A stretch of DNA of 64,000 nucleotides from Calothrix sp. PCC 7507 (GTDB lineage: Bacteria > Cyanobacteriota > Cyanobacteriia > Cyanobacteriales > Nostocaceae). Below are positions 18,474 to 26,902 of this stretch, piece by piece (within the stretch, counting starts at the first letter, position 1; every line of letters starts with the position of its first letter). The notes beneath the pieces are model-generated. The model was not told the DNA's origin, ran no database searches, and worked only from the letters and a program-made list of their open reading frames with translations. The translations under genes and the position numbers were made by a program. The stretch spans positions 248,001-312,000 of the forward strand of contig NC_019682.1 in NCBI RefSeq assembly GCF_000316575.1, in the 5' to 3' direction.

Positions 18474-18649
18474 AGAGGTTGTTTGAAAAGGGTCTTTCCA
18501 TGTCATGTTGTAGCTTGCTTCCCCGTAGGGGTATGCAGCGTAGCGGAATGAAACATCTGGGTATGTGCCCCAAACCTAGATTCTTCCTTACGCTACGCTC
18601 CAGTCAGAATGACAAAATTATACCTTCTGGGACTTTTCAAACATCCTCT
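18474..18649. mobile_element. MITE-like element between rfpC and psaA2
   Basis: 176 bp with nearly perfect 17-bp inverted ends: AGAGGTTGTTTGAAAAG at the left and, as reverse complement of the right, AGAGGATGTTTGAAAAG. The interior contains GGTATGCAGCGTAGCGGAAT and TTACGCTACGCTCCAGTC and encodes no transposase. It sits in the psaA2 upstream region. The 88-codon frame that crosses it is not considered a gene. Confidence 0.7.
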
Positions 18650-18802
18650 AAGCTAAAACGCATCATCAATTGCACAATCACTCATAAGGATTGTCAACTG
18701 TTATTGATCATTGGTCATTTGTATTTCCAAAAGACAAAAGACTAATGACTAATGACTAATGACAAAAAGTTCTCGTTTCTTAATAGAAAAGGGATAATTT
18801 CA

Positions 18803-21169
18803 ATGACAATTACTCCTGAGCGAGAGCAAAAGGTCAGGGTCGAGGTTGATAACGCGCCGGTGCCAACTTCATTTAAGAAGTGGTCAGAACCAGGACACTT
18901 TGACCGCACCCTTGCCAGAGGTCCCAAAACCACCGCTTGGATTTGGAACCTACACGCTAACGCCCACGATTTTGATACTCATACCAGCGATTTACAAGAC
19001 ATATCGCGCAAAATCTTTGCTGCTCATTTCGGACACTTAGCTGTCGTGTTTGTCTGGTTGAGCGGGATGTATTTTCATGGCGCGCGCTTTTCCAATTTTG
19101 AAGCTTGGATGGCGAACCCGACTGCGATTAAACCCAGCGCCCAAGTTGTCTGGCCGATATTTGGTCAAGAAATTTTGAATGCAGATGTGGGCGGCGGCTT
19201 CCACGGCATTCAAATTACCTCTGGACTCTTCCAGATGTGGCGTGGGGAGGGTTTTACGAATACGTTCCAGCTATATTGCACTGCCATTGGTGCCTTGGTG
19301 ATGGCAGCACTGATGCTGTTCGCTGGCTGGTTCCACTATCACAAACGCGCTCCCAAGTTGGAATGGTTCCAAAATACTGAGTCGATGTTAAATCATCACT
19401 TGGCGGGGCTTTTAGGCTTGGGTTCTTTGGGTTGGACAGGACACCTGATTCATGTTGCCTTACCAACTAACAACTTGTTAGATGCTGGAGTAGCGCTCAA
19501 AGACATTCCTTTACCCCACGAATTCATCTTGAATTCCAGCTTGATGACCCAGTTGTATCCCGGTGCAGATTGGGGTTTCGTTAAGGGTGTAGTGCCTTTC
19601 TTCACTTTGCAGTGGGGACATTTTGCTGACTTCCTCACCTTTAAGGGTGGTCTGAACCCTGTGACTGGCGGCTTGTGGTTAACAGATGTGGCGCATCATC
19701 ATTTAGCGATCGCAGTGTTATTCATCTTTGCTGGTCACATGTACCGCACTAACTGGGGTATTGGTCACAGTCTCAAGGAAATGCTGGATGATGCCAGAAC
19801 TCCGAAGATGCTGCCATTCTTGAGCTTTATTGGGCCAGTTGGTCACAAAGGGCTGTTTGAAATTCTCAGAACTTCTTGGCACGCTCAACTAGCAATCAAT
19901 CTGGCAATGTTGGGTTCTCTGAGCATTATCATTGCCCATCACATGTACTCGATGCCGCCCTATCCCTATCAGGCGACTGATTATGCAACGCAGGTATCTC
20001 TATTCACTCACCATGTGTGGATTGGAGGCTTCCTGATTGTTGGTGCGGCAGCCCACGCAGCGATTTACATGGTACGAGACTACGACCCAGAACAAAATCT
20101 CAACAATGTGCTGGATCGGGTACTACGCCATCGGGATGCAATCATTTCTCATCTGGCTTGGGTGTGTCAGTTCCTTGGCTTCCATAGCTTTGCAATGTAC
20201 TGTCACAACGACACCATGCGGGCTTTTGGTCGTCCCCAAGATATGTTCTCAGATACGGGAATTCAGTTGCAGCCAGTGTTTGCTCAGTGGATACAGCATA
20301 TCCAGACGATGACCATCGGCAATCCATCTCTCCAAGCTGCTGCACCTCTGGGTCATGCATTCGGCGGCTTGCGAAATGTGGCACTGAGTGGATTAGGAAC
20401 TGCTGCACCTAATTTGCACGAGCCTGTCAGCTATGCATTCGGTGGGGGTGTTTTAGCAGTGGGTGGCAAAGTGGCGATGATGCCCATTGCCTTGGGTACT
20501 GCGGATTTTATGATTCACCACATTCATGCCTTCACAATTCACGTCACTGTTTTAGTACTGCTGAAAGGTGTGTTGTTTGCTCGCAGTTCGCGTTTAATTC
20601 CAGATAAAGCCAATTTGGGTTTCCGCTTCCCCTGTGACGGACCCGGACGAGGCGGTACTTGCCAGGTATCGGCTTGGGATCATGTTTTCCTGGGTTTGTT
20701 CTGGATGTATAACTCCTTGTCAATGGTGATTTTCCACTTTTTCTGGAAGATGCAGTCGGATGTCTGGGGGACGGTGGGAGCAGATGGGGTAGTGACGCAC
20801 ATTACGGGCGGAAACTTTGCCCAATCATCGATTACGAATAACGGTTGGTTGCGTGATTTTCTTTGGGCGCAGTCTACGCAAGTAATCACATCCTACAATT
20901 CAGCACTTTCGGGCTACGGCTTAATGTTCTTAGCGGGACACTTCGTCTTTGGTTTTAGTCTGATGTTCTTGTTTAGCGGTCGTGGCTACTGGCAAGAATT
21001 AATCGAATCCATTGTTTGGGCGCACAACAAGTTAAAAATTGCCCCGGCTATTCAGCCTCGTGCTTTGAGTATTACTCATGGTCGGGCTGTGGGGGTAGCT
21101 CATTATCTTTTGGGAGGAATTGTCACCACTTGGGCGTTCTTCCTGGCGCGAATGTCGGCACTTAGTTAA
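18803..21169 (+). CDS. psaA2: PsaA2, photosystem I reaction-centre protein P700 apoprotein A1, far-red paralogue
   Basis: 788 residues from ATG 18803 ([20 protein letters not shown]), which matches the usual PsaA N-terminus; 17 further upstream codons read from repeat DNA and are discarded. Eleven transmembrane helices rich in His are expected. [19 protein letters not shown] supplies two Cys ligands of the FX cluster. PsaA and PsaB bind P700 and the core antenna. It is slightly longer than common PsaA (about 750). It is 106 bp upstream of psaB2, co-oriented. In the FaRLiP cluster it is the far-red copy that accommodates chlorophyll f. Confidence 0.95.
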   Translation: MTITPEREQKVRVEVDNAPVPTSFKKWSEPGHFDRTLARGPKTTAWIWNLHANAHDFDTHTSDLQDISRKIFAAHFGHLAVVFVWLSGMYFHGARFSNFEAWMANPTAIKPSAQVVWPIFGQEILNADVGGGFHGIQITSGLFQMWRGEGFTNTFQLYCTAIGALVMAALMLFAGWFHYHKRAPKLEWFQNTESMLNHHLAGLLGLGSLGWTGHLIHVALPTNNLLDAGVALKDIPLPHEFILNSSLMTQLYPGADWGFVKGVVPFFTLQWGHFADFLTFKGGLNPVTGGLWLTDVAHHHLAIAVLFIFAGHMYRTNWGIGHSLKEMLDDARTPKMLPFLSFIGPVGHKGLFEILRTSWHAQLAINLAMLGSLSIIIAHHMYSMPPYPYQATDYATQVSLFTHHVWIGGFLIVGAAAHAAIYMVRDYDPEQNLNNVLDRVLRHRDAIISHLAWVCQFLGFHSFAMYCHNDTMRAFGRPQDMFSDTGIQLQPVFAQWIQHIQTMTIGNPSLQAAAPLGHAFGGLRNVALSGLGTAAPNLHEPVSYAFGGGVLAVGGKVAMMPIALGTADFMIHHIHAFTIHVTVLVLLKGVLFARSSRLIPDKANLGFRFPCDGPGRGGTCQVSAWDHVFLGLFWMYNSLSMVIFHFFWKMQSDVWGTVGADGVVTHITGGNFAQSSITNNGWLRDFLWAQSTQVITSYNSALSGYGLMFLAGHFVFGFSLMFLFSGRGYWQELIESIVWAHNKLKIAPAIQPRALSITHGRAVGVAHYLLGGIVTTWAFFLARMSALS

Positions 21170-21275
21170 AGAAAGGCTTCAGGATGAAGGATGAAATTGA
21201 GTTGTTTTTGTCAACCCTTTTTCAGCTTTTATCCTAGGTCTTTCAGGCGGCTACACACCTCATCCTGCAAAAGCT

Positions 21276-23498
21276 ATGGCTACAAAATTTCCCAAGTTTA
21301 GCCAAGACCTTGCACAAGATCCCACGACGCGACGCGTTTGGTATGCGATCGCCACGGCTCATGATTTTGAAAGTCAAGATGGCATGACGGAAGAAAATCT
21401 TTATCAAAGGATTTTCTCCTCTCACTTCGGTCATCTGGCAATTATCTTTCTGTGGGCGTCGGGAATTTTGTTCCACGTTGCTTGGCAAGGTAATTTTGAA
21501 ATATGGATTAAAGACCCCATACATATTCATCCCATCGCCCACGCGATTTGGGATGCCCAATTTGGCCCTGGGGCAATTGACGCTTACACCCAAGCGGGAG
21601 CGCGTAACCCAGTAGATATTTGCTACTCCGGTGTTTATCACTGGTGGTACACCATTGGGTTAAGGACGAATAATGAACTGTATGTTGGGGCTATTTTCCT
21701 AGTTTTGCTGGCGGCTGTGGCATTGTTTGCAGGCGCGTTGCATTTACAGCCCAGATTCCGTCCTACTTTGGGTTGGTTCAAGAATGCCGAATCTCGCCTC
21801 AACCACCACTTAGCGGGTTTGTTTGGTGTCAGTTCCCTTGCTTGGGCTGGTCACTTAATACACGTGGCTATTCCTGAATCTCGTGGGATTCACGTAGGTT
21901 GGGATAACTTCTTATCTACCCCACCACACCCCAGTGGCTTAGTACCGTTCTTTACTTTTAACTGGGGGGCATACGCGCAAAATCCTGATACGCCAGCCCA
22001 TGTATTTAATAGTTCCCAAGGTGCGGGAACAGCAATTCTTACCTTTTTGGGTGGTTTCCATCCCCAGACACAATCTTTGTGGTTGACAGATATGGCGCAT
22101 CACCATTTGGCGATCGCTGTCCTCTTCATTGTTGCAGGTCACATGTACCGGACTAATTGGGGTATCGGTCACAGCATCAAAGAGATGATGGACTCCAAGG
22201 ACTTCTACGGTAATAAAGTTGAGGGCCCGTTCAACTTACCCCACCAAGGACTGTATGAAACCGTTAATAATTCTCTGCATTTCCAACTGTCTCTAGCCCT
22301 AGCTTGTTTGGGTGTAGCGAGTTCCTTTGCGGCGCAGCACATGTATTCCATGCCGCCTTATGCGTTTATCGCTAAGGACTTTACCACAATGGCGGCACTA
22401 TACACACACCATCAATACATTGCTGGTTTCTTGATGGTGGGGGCGTTTTCTCATGCGGCAATCTTCTGGATTAAGGACTATGATCCAGAACTGAATAAGG
22501 GTAATGTGCTGGATCGGATACTCAAGCACAAAGAGGCGATTATTTCCCATCTTAGCTGGGTATCAATGTTCTTGGGTTTCCATACCTTGGGTTTATACGT
22601 CCACAATGATGTAGAAGTAGCCTTTGGAGCGGCGGATAAACAAATATTGATTGAGCCTGTATTTGCTCAGTTTATCCAGTCGGCTAACGGTAAGATTTTG
22701 TACGGGTTTAACACGCTGCTGTCAAATCCAAATAGTATTGCTTCCACAGCCTGGCCTAATCATGGCAATGTTTGGTTACCGGGTTGGTTGGAGGCAATTA
22801 ACAACGGCACTAACTCATTATTTTTGACAATTGGCCCTGGTGATTTTTATGTGCATCATGCGATCGCCCTCGGTTTACATGTCACCACCCTCATCTTAGT
22901 CAAAGGTGCCTTGGATGCTCGCGGTACTAAGCTCATGCCCGATAAAAAAGACTTCGGCTATGCTTTCCCCTGCGATGGTCCCGGAAGAGGTGGCACCTGC
23001 GATATTTCTGCGTGGGATAGTTCCTACCTCGCCATGTTTTGGATGCTTAACACCCTTGGTTGGATCACCTTCTACTGGCACTGGAAACATCTTTGCATCT
23101 GGCAAGGCAATGTCGCCCAATTTAATGAGTCTTCTACCTATCTCATGGGCTGGTTCCGAGACTACCTTTGGGCGAACTCTGCACAGTTGATTAATGGCTA
23201 TAACCCTTACGGCACAAGTAACTTAGCTGTTTGGGCTTGGATGTTCCTCTTTGGACACTTAGCTTGGGCTGTGAGCTTTATGTTCCTGATTACCTGGCGG
23301 GGTTACTGGCAAGAATTAATCGAAACCTTAGCCTGGGCGCATGAACAAACTCCACTATCCTTTGGCTACTGGAGAGATAAGCCTGTCGCTTTGTCAATTG
23401 TTCAAGCTCGTTTAGTCGGCTTAACTCACTTCACTGTTGGTTATATCGCCACCTATGGGGCTTTCTTAATTGCCTCCACAGCCAGTAAGTTTGGTTAA
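21276..23498 (+). CDS. psaB2: PsaB2, photosystem I P700 apoprotein A2, far-red paralogue
   Basis: 740 residues, the normal PsaB length. It begins [20 protein letters not shown], the standard PsaB N-terminus. [19 protein letters not shown] gives the other two FX cluster Cys ligands. His-rich transmembrane helices such as [20 protein letters not shown] are conserved. It forms the PSI heterodimer with PsaA2. A rho-independent terminator follows at 23605, so psaA2-psaB2 likely ends as a transcript there. Confidence 0.95.
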   Translation: MATKFPKFSQDLAQDPTTRRVWYAIATAHDFESQDGMTEENLYQRIFSSHFGHLAIIFLWASGILFHVAWQGNFEIWIKDPIHIHPIAHAIWDAQFGPGAIDAYTQAGARNPVDICYSGVYHWWYTIGLRTNNELYVGAIFLVLLAAVALFAGALHLQPRFRPTLGWFKNAESRLNHHLAGLFGVSSLAWAGHLIHVAIPESRGIHVGWDNFLSTPPHPSGLVPFFTFNWGAYAQNPDTPAHVFNSSQGAGTAILTFLGGFHPQTQSLWLTDMAHHHLAIAVLFIVAGHMYRTNWGIGHSIKEMMDSKDFYGNKVEGPFNLPHQGLYETVNNSLHFQLSLALACLGVASSFAAQHMYSMPPYAFIAKDFTTMAALYTHHQYIAGFLMVGAFSHAAIFWIKDYDPELNKGNVLDRILKHKEAIISHLSWVSMFLGFHTLGLYVHNDVEVAFGAADKQILIEPVFAQFIQSANGKILYGFNTLLSNPNSIASTAWPNHGNVWLPGWLEAINNGTNSLFLTIGPGDFYVHHAIALGLHVTTLILVKGALDARGTKLMPDKKDFGYAFPCDGPGRGGTCDISAWDSSYLAMFWMLNTLGWITFYWHWKHLCIWQGNVAQFNESSTYLMGWFRDYLWANSAQLINGYNPYGTSNLAVWAWMFLFGHLAWAVSFMFLITWRGYWQELIETLAWAHEQTPLSFGYWRDKPVALSIVQARLVGLTHFTVGYIATYGAFLIASTASKFG

Positions 23499-23604
23499 GC
23501 AGAAAAATTGAGTTTACCCGCTGTTTAACTGCAATTGAAAATCCGCAAAAAATGCATAATTAGTCTGCAGTTATTCAGCTATAAAATATTCAGTTTTCGA
23601 CCTC

Positions 23605-23636
23605 CTCTCTTACCTTTTTAGGTAGGAGAGTTTTTT
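23605..23636 (+). terminator. Rho-independent terminator after psaB2
   Basis: Stem CTCTCTTACCT pairs with AGGTAGGAGAG through a TTTT loop (one G-U pair), followed by TTTTTT. It lies 107 bp after the psaB2 stop codon. Confidence 0.88.
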
Positions 23637-23688
23637 GGGTTTATATTAATTTTGTGTGACATTTAAACATTTATCTACCCACAGTTCA

Positions 23689-23789
23689 TACCATTTTACT
23701 TTAATAATGATACAGATACGTTGATAAGGGCACGGCAATGTCATGCCCCTATGAAAAATCGTCTGTATCAGCGTTTTCGTGAATTGGTA
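23689..23789. mobile_element. MITE-like inverted repeat upstream of psaL2
   Basis: About 101 bp with ends TACCA...TGGTA and inner arms TGATACAGATACG and CGTCTGTATCA that pair. The centre holds the palindrome GGGCACGGCAATGTCATGCC, also seen in the element at 33908-34014. It lies within the psaL2 upstream region, about 100 bp from its start codon, and encodes nothing. Confidence 0.65.
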
Positions 23790-23892
23790 TCACAGAAGAA
23801 TCAGGCTTATTTTTTGTTAATTTTCAATAAAATAACTCTAGCTTCATGCACTGGTGATAGTATTTAATTAAGACAATTCGGGAGAAACAATA

Positions 23893-24438
23893 ATGTCTAA
23901 TCCAGTTGATATGGCACAGTCAATTAATCAATATGAAGAAGAAGACATAATTAAACCCTTCAAAGGAGATCCTTGTCTTGGCAATCTATCAACTCCTATC
24001 AATGATTCTCCCTTAGTTAGGGCTTTCATTAGTAATTTACCAGCCTACCGTAAAGGGTTAACACCTTTCATGCGGGGTTTGGAAATTGGCATGGCTCATG
24101 GTTATTTACTAGTTGGGCCAGAGGTTGTGGTTGGTCCCCTGCGAGAATCGGTACATGGAACCAATCTCAGTGGCTTAATTACCTCTATATATATAGCGGT
24201 ATCAGCTTGTTTAGGTATTTCCATTTTTGCAATTACTACTTTTCAAGGGAATCCTAGAGGAGCTTATAATTCATATTCTAAAGACCTGCTGAGACCACTA
24301 AAAACTCGTGAAGAATGGAGTCAATTGAATGGGGGAATTTTTATTGGTGCAATGGGGGGCGCGATATTTGCCTACTTCCTACTAGAAAATTTTGATTCTT
24401 TGGATGCTATCTTACGAGGTGCGGTTAACGCTAGTTAA
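23893..24438 (+). CDS. psaL2: PsaL2, photosystem I subunit XI, far-red paralogue
   Basis: 181 residues, the typical PsaL size. The core contains KPFKGDPCLGNLSTPINDSP, FISNLPAYRKGLTPFMRGLE and AHGYLLVGPEVVVGPL, all family signatures, and two C-terminal transmembrane helices follow (about 95-120 and 150-170). PsaL binds at the PSI trimer or tetramer interface. GGGAGAAACAATA just upstream gives a clear ribosome site. It is followed by psaI2, 85 bp further on, matching the common psaL-psaI pair. Confidence 0.94.
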   Translation: MSNPVDMAQSINQYEEEDIIKPFKGDPCLGNLSTPINDSPLVRAFISNLPAYRKGLTPFMRGLEIGMAHGYLLVGPEVVVGPLRESVHGTNLSGLITSIYIAVSACLGISIFAITTFQGNPRGAYNSYSKDLLRPLKTREEWSQLNGGIFIGAMGGAIFAYFLLENFDSLDAILRGAVNAS

Positions 24439-24523
24439 TCAAGCTTGTATTGAGGATTTTGGAGACGCTAGGCGAGCAGCTTACATAAATTTTTCCAATT
24501 TGAATTCATGAGGAGAATACATC

Positions 24524-24667
24524 GTGGTAGATATAACACAACTAACAGGTGATTATGCCGCTTCATGGCTACCCTGGATCATGATTCCCTTAATATTTTA
24601 TATCTTGCCTTTTCCCGTGTTTGCTATAGTATTTCTCTGGATTCAAAAGGAAGGCTCTGAAGAATAA
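24524..24667 (+). CDS. psaI2: PsaI2, photosystem I subunit VIII, far-red paralogue
   Basis: This 47-residue protein is encoded from a GTG start at 24524, with AGGAG at 24511-24515 as ribosome site. It reads VVDITQLTGDYAASWLPWIM, then a hydrophobic segment and FPVFAIVFLWIQKEGSEE at the C-terminus. SWLPWIMIPLIFYILPFPVF is the PsaI core. PsaI stabilises PsaL in PSI. The GTG start and small size make it easy to miss. It is the last gene of the FaRLiP cluster in this window. Confidence 0.93.
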   Translation: MVDITQLTGDYAASWLPWIMIPLIFYILPFPVFAIVFLWIQKEGSEE

Positions 24668-24887
24668 GTATGAGTCTGCTAATGAATTCATCAGTGACAT
24701 TAGTAGACATCTCCAACAATTAATTCTGCGTTGCCCGAAATCCTTGGTAGAGGCGTACGGCAGTTCGCCTTTACATTATTTCTGGAGATGTCTAGTATTG
24801 TGCGCTATCCTGATTAAAAATATATCCACTATAAAATCCTCTTAATTTATTTATGGGGATTTTCTTGTTCCCTTGGAAAACTGACAA

Positions 24888-25352
24888 ATGACAACTCATA
24901 CGCGCAACGCCGTCAACAGTGTTCTTGCACCAGGTAATCTACGTAAGGTGCATCACATTGCCCTCAACGTTCAAAATATGTCAGCTTCCCGATACTTTTA
25001 CGGGACTATTTTGGGTTTGCATGAACTCACTGGTGAGGAGATACCTGCAACTTTGGTTGAACTCGTCACAGCTGGGAAAGTAGCTAACTTCATTACTCCT
25101 GATGGGACAGTTTTGGACTTATTTGGCGAACCAGAATTATCACCACCAGATCCCAATCCGGAGAAAACTTTCACCAGAGCCTACCACCTAGCTTTTGATA
25201 TAGATCCCCAGTTATTTGAACAAGCAGTGGCAGTCTTAAGGGATAATCAAATAGCGATCGCACATGGCCCAGTCACTCGTCCCACTGGCAGAGGTGTATA
25301 CTTCTACGACCCCGACGGCTTTATGGTCGAGATTCGTTGCGATCCAGAATAG
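24888..25352 (+). CDS. VOC-family (glyoxalase/dioxygenase-like) protein
   Basis: 154 residues in a single vicinal-oxygen-chelate domain: VHHIALNVQNMSASRYFYGTI near 22-42 with the first metal His, ITPDGTVLDLFGEP, HLAFDID in the second module with another His, and a C-terminal GVYFYDPDGFMVEIR whose Glu is a metal ligand. Such folds serve as lyases, isomerases or dioxygenases; the substrate cannot be told. The ATG lies in a CTGACAAATGACA repeat unit, so the first residues MTTH may be repeat-derived. It starts 220 bp after psaI2, and I see no gene in between. Confidence 0.85.
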   Translation: MTTHTRNAVNSVLAPGNLRKVHHIALNVQNMSASRYFYGTILGLHELTGEEIPATLVELVTAGKVANFITPDGTVLDLFGEPELSPPDPNPEKTFTRAYHLAFDIDPQLFEQAVAVLRDNQIAIAHGPVTRPTGRGVYFYDPDGFMVEIRCDPE

Positions 25353-25479
25353 GTATTGGGGACTGGGGACTGGGGGAGATGATGGAGATGAGGGAGAAAG
25401 AATAAATGACTCTTGACTTCCTATTGCCTAATGCCTATTGCCTAATGCCTAATGCCTAATGACAAATGACAAATGACCA

Positions 25480-25779
25480 ATGACAAACATGATATCAATG
25501 CAGATGTTGAGAGTTATGGAAGAGGCCATAATTACAAAACCACCAATTCCTCACGAACCACACAAGCACTCATTGAAAGCTTGGGTAATGTATTGTTTGC
25601 GTGAGAGAGGGTTTAAAGTTATTTATGCCCAAAATGCCGACTTTGCTATTGAAACAAAAGGTAAGGAAAAGCTGTATTTTAAAGTTTCCAATAACAAAGA
25701 TGATGTAGATAATTCTTGTAGCTGGATTGTCTGGGATAGTGCAACTAAAATCGCCAGCGTCATTCCCCTAAAATCTTAG
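25480..25779 (+). CDS. Hypothetical protein, 99 residues
   Basis: I do not recognise this family. The protein is soluble, with a predicted alpha/beta mix: HSLKAWVMYCLRERGFKVIY followed by AQNADFAIETKGKEKLYFKV and ending SCSWIVWDSATKIASVIPLK. It looks like a small nuclease-like or restriction-like core (FAIETKGKEKLYFKV) but no catalytic set is complete. The first Met residues (positions 1, 4, 7, 9) sit in a TGACAAATGACCAATGACAA repeat tract, so the true start is uncertain. The nearest neighbours are the VOC protein and an unrelated methyltransferase. Confidence 0.55.
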   Translation: MTNMISMQMLRVMEEAIITKPPIPHEPHKHSLKAWVMYCLRERGFKVIYAQNADFAIETKGKEKLYFKVSNNKDDVDNSCSWIVWDSATKIASVIPLKS

Positions 25780-25804
25780 AGATGCTTTTAAGAGCATTTT
25801 TATT

Positions 25805-25873
25805 GTAGGGTGGGCATTGCCCACCATAGTCTGAAATCCTGATGTTTGTGTTGGTGGGCGATGCCCACCCTAC
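25805..25873. repeat. GTAGGGTGGGCATTGCCCACC palindromic repeat
   Basis: GTAGGGTGGGCATTGCCCACC is followed after 27 bp by the inverted GGTGGGCGATGCCCACCCTAC. It forms a hairpin between two convergent genes and belongs to the family also found at 961, 44697 and 63033. Confidence 0.85.
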
Positions 25874-25911
25874 GCTTAAGAAAGTGTTTATCTGTGGTGT
25901 TATTTTTATGA

Positions 25912-26667
25912 TTAAACCCGTTTTTCAAACACCATTAAATGTTGTTGAGGTAACAAGTTTTTGGTTTCCCGATAAACTAAACCAACTGCTTGCATTTCTT
26001 GGCGGACTTGCTTTTGAGTCATCTTGTGTAAGCGTTTAATCATAATAAACGGATTTTCACCCCGATACTCAACTAGCACCACTCTACCACCAGGTTTTAG
26101 TGCTTTGACAATTCCTTGCATCACTTCTTGGGGATATTCTAACTCATGATAAGCATCGACCATCAGCGCTAAATCGACACTTGCATCAGGTAAGTTGGGA
26201 TTGGTCATAGTTGCTAGAATCGGTTCAACATTAGCGATATTTTTTTCTCGTTTGAAAAACTCGATAATCTCCAGCATTTCTGGCTGAATATCTACGGCTA
26301 ACACTTTTCCTGTTGTTAATAATGGTGCGATCCGAAAGCTAAGATAACCTGTACCAGCACCAATATCTGCTACTACATCATCAGGTTTTAATTTAAGGAT
26401 GCTGATTATTTTATTTGGTTGTTCTTCCGCTTCACGACTAGGTCTTTCTAACCAACCTGCGCCTGTGTGTCCCATAACTTGGGCAATTTCTCGACCCATA
26501 TAATATTTACCAATACCATCAGGACTATGGATAATCCGCTGTTCGTAAACTGTAGTAGGTGAAGAATCGGCTTTGGCAATACCAGACGAATCAAGTAGTA
26601 AACCTCCCAGCATCACTAGGAGAATAATTATTATGGGTAAAAAATTAGATTTACGGCAATGACTCAT
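25912..26667 (-). CDS. Class I SAM-dependent methyltransferase with N-terminal membrane anchor or signal
   Basis: 251 residues. The first 35 contain a hydrophobic helix (FLPIIIILLVMLGGLLL) that would export or anchor the protein, with a possible cleavage site after KADS. The catalytic domain has the SAM motif VVADIGAGTGYLS, the acidic residue in AVDIQPEMLE, and ALMVDAYHELEYPQ with LKPGGRVVLVEYRG. These are class I methyltransferase hallmarks. A periplasmic or membrane-bound location is unusual because SAM is cytosolic; the active domain may face the cytosol. The substrate is unknown. Confidence 0.85.
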   Translation of the reverse strand: MSHCRKSNFLPIIIILLVMLGGLLLDSSGIAKADSSPTTVYEQRIIHSPDGIGKYYMGREIAQVMGHTGAGWLERPSREAEEQPNKIISILKLKPDDVVADIGAGTGYLSFRIAPLLTTGKVLAVDIQPEMLEIIEFFKREKNIANVEPILATMTNPNLPDASVDLALMVDAYHELEYPQEVMQGIVKALKPGGRVVLVEYRGENPFIMIKRLHKMTQKQVRQEMQAVGLVYRETKNLLPQQHLMVFEKRV

Positions 26668-26902
26668 CTTAAAGTTATGTGCAGTTAATTACTTTGTTGA
26701 TAGTTTGTCACTTTTTGCAATGAGTTTTGCCAATTAGCTATGATCAAATTTCGCACATGGGTGAAGAAATAGCGATCGCCCACATCATCATCTTGCCATG
26801 AAAAATCACAGTTTAATCTCCTAGACCGATGTGGAAATAAGCAGTTTCAGGATTTACTGGAAGCAGTGCTTAGAAAAATTCGCCATCTCACCTTGAACTT
26901 CT

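Noticed and set aside
18479-18745. 88-codon frame between rfpC and psaA2
   Set aside because: It lies mainly in the MITE with 17-bp ends.
18752-18802. 17-codon N-terminal extension of PsaA2
   Set aside because: The PsaA family starts at MTIxPxERE; the extension comes from a TGACTAATGAC repeat.
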